Source of the DNA: JAUSNA01 sp964511965 | GTDB taxonomy: Bacteria; Patescibacteriota; Microgenomatia; Levybacterales; GWA1-39-11 | Length of the DNA: 64,000 bases | Assembly (NCBI GenBank): GCA_964511965.1 | Contig: CAZEGF010000008.1 | Coordinates: 1-64,000 of the forward strand | Direction: 5' to 3' | Shown: piece after piece, positions 59,116 through 64,000 of the stretch | How positions within the stretch are numbered: position 1 is the first letter of the stretch | How the letters are laid out: the number at the start of each line of letters is the position of its first letter | Program-made: the position numbers and the translations under genes | The notes under the pieces: generated by a model | What the model saw: only the letters and a program-made list of their open reading frames with translations | Told to the model about the DNA's origin: nothing | Databases searched by the model: none

Positions 59116-59697
59116 TTGGCAAAAAGAGATATTGAGTTTCTTTATGAGATAGGTGCACTTCGTTTTGTTCAACGAACGTGGAGACAGTTCTTTAGAGAGG
59201 ATGTAGCAAATAATTCCGAGCACATTTTCCGGGTTATGTGGACTGCTTTGGCTATTTCAAAGGCAGAAAAAGTTAGGAATGAGGAAAAAATTCTTAAAAT
59301 GGCTTTGGTTCACGACATCGGAGAGAGTAGATGTCCCGATAGTAATTATCTCTCAAAAAATTACAGCACCCGCGATGAAGACAAGTCGTTAAAAGATATG
59401 CTTGTTTCAACCGAGTTTGAAAAAGAATTTATAGAACTCTTTAATGAATACCACGAAAGGAAATCAATTGAGGCAAAAATCGTGAAAGATGCAGACAATT
59501 TGGATGTAGACTTTGAAATTGTTGAGCACACCTCAAACGGAAGCACTCTGATAAAAAATTGGAAAAGCAAGCGTGCGCGTACCTACAAAGAACTTTTTAC
59601 TGCTACTGCCAAGAAAATGTGGAAAGAAATTTATAGTTCAGATCCCAACGCATGGCATGTTAAGGGGTACGAGAAGTACTATAAAAAGAATAAATAA
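59116..59697 (+). CDS. HD-domain phosphohydrolase, YfbR/5'-nucleotidase-like
   Basis: A 193-residue HD protein. The metal ligands are visible: H in NNSEHIFRV, HD in ALVHDIGESRC and the distal D in VKDADNLDVDFE. Relatives of this size hydrolyse dNMPs. TTG at 59116 is the only usable start after the dcd stop, 3 bp earlier. It would balance dNMP pools next to thyA, dcd and tmk. Confidence 0.8.
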   Translation: MAKRDIEFLYEIGALRFVQRTWRQFFREDVANNSEHIFRVMWTALAISKAEKVRNEEKILKMALVHDIGESRCPDSNYLSKNYSTRDEDKSLKDMLVSTEFEKEFIELFNEYHERKSIEAKIVKDADNLDVDFEIVEHTSNGSTLIKNWKSKRARTYKELFTATAKKMWKEIYSSDPNAWHVKGYEKYYKKNK

Positions 59698-59699
59698 TA

Positions 59700-59711
59700 T
59701 ATAATGCGCCT
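59700..59711 (+). promoter_or_regulatory. -10 box of the NUDIX gene, 6 bp from the start codon
   Basis: TATAAT (59700-59705) then 6 bp to the ATG at 59712. Confidence 0.55.
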
Positions 59712-60593
59712 ATGGCAGCACCAGAAAGACCAAACAACGAAGTAATTGGTCATTTTACATTAACAGTACCTTCAAAACCACTTGAGAGTGATTATGTTGG
59801 TCCACGCTCTGCGTTATTTGTTCCAACTGATAAATTATTAGGGGTTGGATTTGAGCAATCTGATATACATGATGTTGTTGTAGCAACTCGCGATGTTGAT
59901 GGATTGTTGACTTCTGTTTCGGAAAATAGAGAATTTGCATGGCGTGGTAAACCAACTGAGCTTGACGGCGGATTAGAAAGTGATTACGGGCGACAACAAA
60001 TAATTGTTTATTCCTTTGTGACAAGTGGGAATAGCATTTTAGTATATGAAAGACCTCACTCATCCGATTCTCGACTTGCAGGAAAAGCTTCTATGGGTTT
60101 TGGTGGGCACACTGAGACTAGTGACAGAACCGATATTACACAATTTGAAGCAGAACCAAAGGATGATAGAGAATTTGCGTCACATGGAATAGAGGACGGA
60201 TCACTAAGTAAAGGTATCCATCGCGAAATTGAAGAAGAACTTGGTATTTCTCCTGATCAGATCGATTTAAAGTTAATTGGTGCTTTTAGAGAAATTCACC
60301 CGCCTGAAAGTTTGCAAGATAGAACAAAACTACCAGTGGGAACAGTTCACACGTGTATCGTTGCGGTTGCTGATCTTTCCCCCGAGGTGTCAAACATTTC
60401 CCTACAGGAAGAAGAAGTAGGATCAGCAAAATGGGTAAAGATTAATGAAATTCAAGAAATATTGCAAGGATATGAACAATCAGGTGTTGTTGTTGAAGAT
60501 TGGACGAAAATCGGCACAACCGAATTTGCAGATATACTTGAAGAACTTGCAAAAAGAGAACCTCAAAAACTACCCGAAATAAAAATAAATTAG
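59712..60593 (+). CDS. NUDIX hydrolase-like protein
   Basis: A 293-residue protein. The central domain shows MGFGGHTE and, about 30 residues later, HREIEEELGISPDQI: the REx2EE half of a NUDIX box, with an insertion between it and the usual GG. The N-terminal 75 residues are an extra domain. The substrate is unknown; the neighbours suggest a nucleotide. Confidence 0.7.
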   Translation: MAAPERPNNEVIGHFTLTVPSKPLESDYVGPRSALFVPTDKLLGVGFEQSDIHDVVVATRDVDGLLTSVSENREFAWRGKPTELDGGLESDYGRQQIIVYSFVTSGNSILVYERPHSSDSRLAGKASMGFGGHTETSDRTDITQFEAEPKDDREFASHGIEDGSLSKGIHREIEEELGISPDQIDLKLIGAFREIHPPESLQDRTKLPVGTVHTCIVAVADLSPEVSNISLQEEEVGSAKWVKINEIQEILQGYEQSGVVVEDWTKIGTTEFADILEELAKREPQKLPEIKIN

Positions 60594-60595
60594 AG

Positions 60596-60624
60596 TTGAC
60601 AGTGCGCTTCTACAGAAGTATATT
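60596..60624 (+). promoter_or_regulatory. Consensus promoter of thyA
   Basis: TTGACA (60596-60601), 17-bp spacer, TATATT (60619-60624). The ATG at 60636 lies 11 bp after the -10, so the leader is about 5 nt. Confidence 0.75.
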
Positions 60625-60635
60625 TAGATAATTCT

Positions 60636-61613
60636 ATGGCAGAAAAGCACGGCGAATATCAATACCTCGACTTATTAAAAGAAATTCTCAAGAATGGTGA
60701 ACGAAAAGTTGATCGTGGAACAGACATAGTTCTTTATAGTCTCTTTGGCCGTCAAACCCGCTATGATCTTTCAAAAGGAATCCCTGTTCTTACAACAAAA
60801 AAAGTATATTGGAAAGGTGTTTTGGAAGAACTTTACTGGTTCATGTCAGGTCAAACAAATATCAAATACTTGGTGGACAAAAATGTTCATATTTGGGATG
60901 ACTATCCATACAAAATATACCAAGGGAAAATGGAGAAAGAGAAAAAGAACACTCTCACGAAAGATGAATTTATAGAAAAGATCCATAAAGATAGTATTTT
61001 CGCCAAAAAATGGGGGAATTTACCTCGAATTTATGGAGAAATGTGGAGGCACTGGCCCACTAGAACGAAAGGAAGGACGATAGATCAGCTTAAATGGATC
61101 ATGCAAGAGATGAAAGATGATCCAGATGCAAAAAATCTAATTCTTAACTCCTGGAATCCTGAGTATTTGTATACGATGGCAACAAATGAGGATGCATCTA
61201 GATTTCCGATTTGCCACAACATGTTTCAAGTAAGCCGACGTGGAGACAAACTTTCTCTGCATTTGTATCAGCGTAGTGCCGACATATTTCTTGGAGTACC
61301 ATTTAATATTGCTTCATACGCACTTTTAACAATAGTTCTGGCAAAGATTGCAGGGCTTGAGCCGGGAGAATTTATTCATACATTTGGAGATGTTCATATT
61401 TACGAGAACCATATTCCTCAAGTGAAAGAACAGCTTAAAAGAAAACCTAGACCTTTCCCAACTATAAAGTTTACAAAGAATTTCAAAAGTATTGATGATT
61501 TTAGACCTGAATTTGTAGAGCTTGTAAATTATGATCCATACCCAATGCTCAAAGCTGAACTGACTGTTGCCGGAGGTCTGTATGACAAGAAGACCGGAAA
61601 AATGGCAAAGTAA
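60636..61613 (+). CDS. thyA: Thymidylate synthase
   Basis: A 325-residue enzyme methylating dUMP with methylene-tetrahydrofolate. The catalytic cysteine is in RFPICHNMFQV, and RSADIFLGVPFNIASYALL and HIYENHIPQVKEQL are conserved. An insertion of about 50 residues after the first third (TLTKDEFIEKIHKDSIFAKKW) resembles that of Lactobacillus casei ThyA. The folate-regenerating folA lies close by, separated by the S23 element. Confidence 0.97.
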   Translation: MAEKHGEYQYLDLLKEILKNGERKVDRGTDIVLYSLFGRQTRYDLSKGIPVLTTKKVYWKGVLEELYWFMSGQTNIKYLVDKNVHIWDDYPYKIYQGKMEKEKKNTLTKDEFIEKIHKDSIFAKKWGNLPRIYGEMWRHWPTRTKGRTIDQLKWIMQEMKDDPDAKNLILNSWNPEYLYTMATNEDASRFPICHNMFQVSRRGDKLSLHLYQRSADIFLGVPFNIASYALLTIVLAKIAGLEPGEFIHTFGDVHIYENHIPQVKEQLKRKPRPFPTIKFTKNFKSIDDFRPEFVELVNYDPYPMLKAELTVAGGLYDKKTGKMAK

Positions 61614-61616
61614 TCA

Positions 61617-61648
61617 GTATCACGTATTTTGTATTATGTATTATGTAT
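61617..61648. repeat. Left terminal heptamer array of the second S23 element
   Basis: GTATCAC, GTATTTT, GTATTAT, GTATTAT, GTATGG. The last unit contains the ATG of the S23 gene. 61624-61648 pairs with 62014-62038 over 25 bp with two mismatches. Confidence 0.85.
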
Positions 61649-62021
61649 GGAGTCTAAAATTAAATCCTTTACCGATCTTAATGCATGGAAAGAAGGGCAC
61701 AAACTTGTTATTTCTGTATATAAACAAATATTAAATTTTCCCAAGAATGAACAATACGGATTAGCTGATCAAATGAGAAGATGTGCAGTTTCTATTACCT
61801 CAAATATTGCGGAAGGATTTTCTCGACGAACTAGTAAAGACAAAATTCAGTTTTATTATATTGCTTTAGGTTCAGTAACAGAACTTCAAAACCAACTTAT
61901 AATTGCTAGGGATCTAAAATATATATCAATTGATTCGTTTAAGGAGCTTGCTGATCAAACTATCATTGTAAGTAAATTAATAAACGGGTTGATTAAAAGT
62001 CTTAGTTCGCATAATACTTAA
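61647..62021 (+). CDS. S23/four-helix-bundle protein, second copy
   Basis: About 124 residues from ATG 61647. SFTDLNAWKEGHKLVISVYK, YGLADQMRRCAVSITSNIAEGFSRRTSKDKIQFYYIALGSVTELQNQL are typical of the S23 four-helix-bundle family. It is only distantly similar to the copy at 43861, which argues against recent duplication inside this genome. It is inserted between thyA and folA, which are neighbours in many bacteria, and its start and the folA start lie in its terminal repeats. Confidence 0.9.
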   Translation: MESKIKSFTDLNAWKEGHKLVISVYKQILNFPKNEQYGLADQMRRCAVSITSNIAEGFSRRTSKDKIQFYYIALGSVTELQNQLIIARDLKYISIDSFKELADQTIIVSKLINGLIKSLSSHNT

Positions 62022-62038
62022 TACATGATACAAAATAC
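62014..62038. repeat. Right terminal heptamer array of the second S23 element
   Basis: ATACTTA, ATACATG, ATACAAA, ATAC: the inverted partner of 61624-61648. The folA start codon (62025-62027) lies inside it. Confidence 0.85.
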
Positions 62039-62525
62039 AGTTAAGATTTCACTTATAGCATCAGTTGGTAAAAACAGAGAATTGGGTCGAGGAAACGAGC
62101 TTTTATTTAAAATTCCAGAGGACATGAAGATGTTTCGTGAAAAAACCACAGGACATGTAGTTATTATGGGAAGAAAAACATATGAGAGTATTGGGCGACC
62201 ATTACCAAATAGAACCAATATAGTTATAACAAGAACTTTAAACTTAAAACCTCAAACTTCAGATTTGATATTTGTTTCATCAATCGATGAGGCGTTAGAA
62301 CTGGCAAAAACAATTGAAGAAAAAGAGATTTTTGTAATCGGGGGAGCTCAAATTTATGCCCAGGCCTTGCCGTACGCTGATAAATTGTATTTAACGGTCG
62401 TCAACAAAACAGTTAGTGACGCAGATGCCTTTTTTCCCGATTATTCTGAGTTTAAAACAGTCCTTTTTGAAAGACCGAGCCGCGATCAAAATTATTCTTA
62501 TACTTTTGTGGATCTCGCCCGCTAG
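62025..62525 (+). CDS. folA: Dihydrofolate reductase
   Basis: A 166-residue enzyme. SLIASVGKNRELGRGNELLFKIPEDMKMF and VVIMGRKTYESIGRPLPNRTNIVITR are the family signatures, and FVIGGAQIYAQALPYADKLYLT closes the fold. The first residues (MIQNTVK) come from the S23 right repeat. An array (62234-62268) encodes LNLKPQTSDL in a surface loop. Confidence 0.95.
   Translation: MIQNTVKISLIASVGKNRELGRGNELLFKIPEDMKMFREKTTGHVVIMGRKTYESIGRPLPNRTNIVITRTLNLKPQTSDLIFVSSIDEALELAKTIEEKEIFVIGGAQIYAQALPYADKLYLTVVNKTVSDADAFFPDYSEFKTVLFERPSRDQNYSYTFVDLAR
62234..62268. repeat. Heptamer array inside folA
   Basis: AACTTTA, AACTTAA, AACCTCA, AACTTCA, GATTTGA: four clear units plus a weak fifth, in frame. Confidence 0.7.
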
Positions 62526-62560
62526 TTCTCTTGCAACTTAATTCCCCTTCTGCTTAAATC

Positions 62561-63970
62561 TTGACAATGGAACTTGTCATAGATCTTCATCTTCATTCCC
62601 GATTTTCAAGAGCAGTAAGTCAGCGCATGAATTTGCAGAATATGTATATTTGGGGCCGAAAGAAAGGCCTTAATGTCCTTTCCATCGCAGATTTTACGTA
62701 TCCTCTTTGGTTTAAGGAAACAAAAGCACAGCTCGAAGAGTCACAAGAAGGAATTTACAGGTTAAAACGGGAAAAAGAGGTTGAGCAAGAATTCAATTTA
62801 CCACTTCGAGAGAACGATGTTGGGATGCATTTTATGTTAGTGACAGAAGTTGCTTGTATATATGGAGGAAGAGTAAAAGACGGACAAGCAGGGTCATATA
62901 GAATCCATTGTCTGATTCTTGCTCCAAACTATGATGTTGCATTGAAAATCAATAAAGCTTTTATTGCACGGGGATTCAATCTTACAGCTGATGGAAGACC
63001 AATTTTAGGTATTTCAGCACGGGATTTGACGGAAATGTTATTTGAGATAGATCGAAAAATAGTTATTATCCCATGTCACATTTGGACCCCATGGTTTTCT
63101 CTCTATGGCTCAAAAGGTGGGTATGACCGGATAGCGGACTGCTTTGGAAATTATTCAAAATATATATTTGCGGTAGAAACCGGTCTTTCATCTGATCCAT
63201 CTATGAACTGGAGAATAAATGAACTTAATTCAAGATCAATTGTGAGCTTTTCAGATGCTCATTCCTTGGAGAAGATGGGCCGTGAGGCCACCGTTCTAAA
63301 ACTGAAAACTGAAAACCGAAAACTGAAAACTGATGATATAACGTATTCAAACATCATGAACAGTTTGATTAGAGGTAAAGAAAAAGTTTTCGAACTTGCA
63401 TATACCATCGAATTTTACCCTGAAGAAGGTAAATATCACTATACGGGGCACAGAAATTGCAATGTTATTCAAACCCCAGAAGAAACAAAGAAGAATGGGG
63501 ACATATGCCCAGTTTGTAAAAGAGAATTGACCATTGGGGTAATGCATAGGGTAGATGAACTAGCTGATAATGAGGAGAGCAATTTCATAAAAGAAGCGGA
63601 CGCTTATGGGACAGTATGGCTAAAGGATAAAAAGGGGATTCGTCCTCCTTATATAAATCTGGTTCCGCTTTTGGAGATTTTGTCAGAAGCACTAAATTCG
63701 GGAGTATCTTCCCAAGCAGTCCAAAATGCTTATGACAATCTGATCTCGCAATTTGGGTCAGAGCATGAAATATTACTCCGTTCTCCACTCGAAAAAATTC
63801 AGACTCTTTCCGGGGTAACAATTGCTGAAGGGATTCAAAAAGTAAGGGAGAGGAATATTCATATCAACCCTGGGTATGATAATACGTACGGAGTTGTAGA
63901 AATTTGGGGTAATTCCACAAAATATCAACAAGAAATTAAATCAAAAGAAGAGCAAAAAGGGCTTTTTTAA
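62561..63970 (+). CDS. DNA endonuclease Q-like PHP-domain protein
   Basis: A 469-residue protein matching the EndoQ family (PHP domain plus zinc finger). The PHP metal motif is D8-L-H10-L-H12, further conserved histidines lie in the barrel (IPCHIWTPWFSLYG, FSDAHSLEKMG), and the zinc finger reads CNVIQ...ICPVCKREL. EndoQ cuts DNA 5' of uracil, hypoxanthine and other damaged bases. An array (63299-63333) encodes LKTENRKLKTDD in a loop. It lies next to genes that set dUTP and dTTP levels. Confidence 0.85.
   Translation: MTMELVIDLHLHSRFSRAVSQRMNLQNMYIWGRKKGLNVLSIADFTYPLWFKETKAQLEESQEGIYRLKREKEVEQEFNLPLRENDVGMHFMLVTEVACIYGGRVKDGQAGSYRIHCLILAPNYDVALKINKAFIARGFNLTADGRPILGISARDLTEMLFEIDRKIVIIPCHIWTPWFSLYGSKGGYDRIADCFGNYSKYIFAVETGLSSDPSMNWRINELNSRSIVSFSDAHSLEKMGREATVLKLKTENRKLKTDDITYSNIMNSLIRGKEKVFELAYTIEFYPEEGKYHYTGHRNCNVIQTPEETKKNGDICPVCKRELTIGVMHRVDELADNEESNFIKEADAYGTVWLKDKKGIRPPYINLVPLLEILSEALNSGVSSQAVQNAYDNLISQFGSEHEILLRSPLEKIQTLSGVTIAEGIQKVRERNIHINPGYDNTYGVVEIWGNSTKYQQEIKSKEEQKGLF
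63299..63333. repeat. Heptamer array inside the EndoQ gene
   Basis: AAACTGA, AAACTGA, AAACCGA, AAACTGA, AAACTGA: five units, in frame. Confidence 0.85.
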
Positions 63971-64000
63971 TATTCGTAGCTTAAGAATTTATCCAATCCC

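Overview
The window looks like chromosomal DNA from a Candidate Phyla Radiation (Patescibacteria) bacterium, most likely Microgenomates-like. The basis is low overall GC, tightly packed genes, many overlapping stop/start codons, DUF4012 and DUF3052 proteins, two PBP1A-type enzymes, a TraG/VirD4-like ATPase next to ftsH, an archaeal-type ATP-dependent DNA ligase, an archaeal-like UMP kinase and EndoQ. TGA behaves as a normal stop, which argues against the Gracilibacteria/Absconditabacteria code. The lineage is an inference from gene content; no rRNA gene is present.

Layout. 0-4.4 kb: rpoD (cut by the window edge) and dnaG, a DUF3052 gene, comM. 4.4-8.8 kb: a serine hydrolase, a GC-rich Thr/Pro-rich secreted protein, and a pentose-phosphate operon (PfkB kinase, rpiB, rpe). 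9-24 kb: cell envelope and core genes (two PBP1A paralogues, YraN, a small kinase, gap, rpmH-rnpA-yidC-jag, an O-antigen ligase-like protein, DUF4012 protein, RNase HI, a flippase). 24-32 kb: valS, ROK kinase, Crp/Fnr regulator, small membrane proteins, rplY, initiator tRNA, ftsB, a Xer-type recombinase. 32.3-33.2 kb: five tRNA genes in an unusually repeat-rich stretch. 33-41 kb: murI, murD, trpS, acyP, yidD, ftsH, TraG-like ATPase. 41-43 kb: a second GC-rich surface-protein gene with a long structured leader and its own terminator. 43-57.5 kb: a stand-alone 5'-3' exonuclease, glycosyltransferase, mutM, a DsbA-like protein with a possible membrane partner, UMP kinase, NAD(P)HX dehydratase, recF, Fic protein, DNA ligase, DUF2207 protein, an alkyltransferase-like protein and a DedA-like protein. 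57.5-64 kb: a nucleotide-metabolism cluster (tmk, dcd, HD hydrolase, NUDIX, thyA, folA) ending with EndoQ.

Three themes run across the window. (1) Short degenerate arrays of four to five 7-bp units (20 loci noted, two of them weak) lie between genes and, in frame, inside genes. Inverted pairs of arrays flank both S23/four-helix-bundle genes, and two further inverted pairs have no gene between them. Together they look like a family of small S23 elements and their remnants. (2) tRNA genes carry partial copies of their own 5' or 3' ends next to hairpins; the most striking is an intact tRNA(CAU) nested inside a split second copy. (3) Many genes have a sigma70-like -10 box only 6-8 bp before the start codon, often with a -35 box at 17 bp, which predicts leaderless mRNAs. 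The two GC-rich surface-protein genes differ, having long leaders, structured or Shine-Dalgarno-led starts and their own hairpins.
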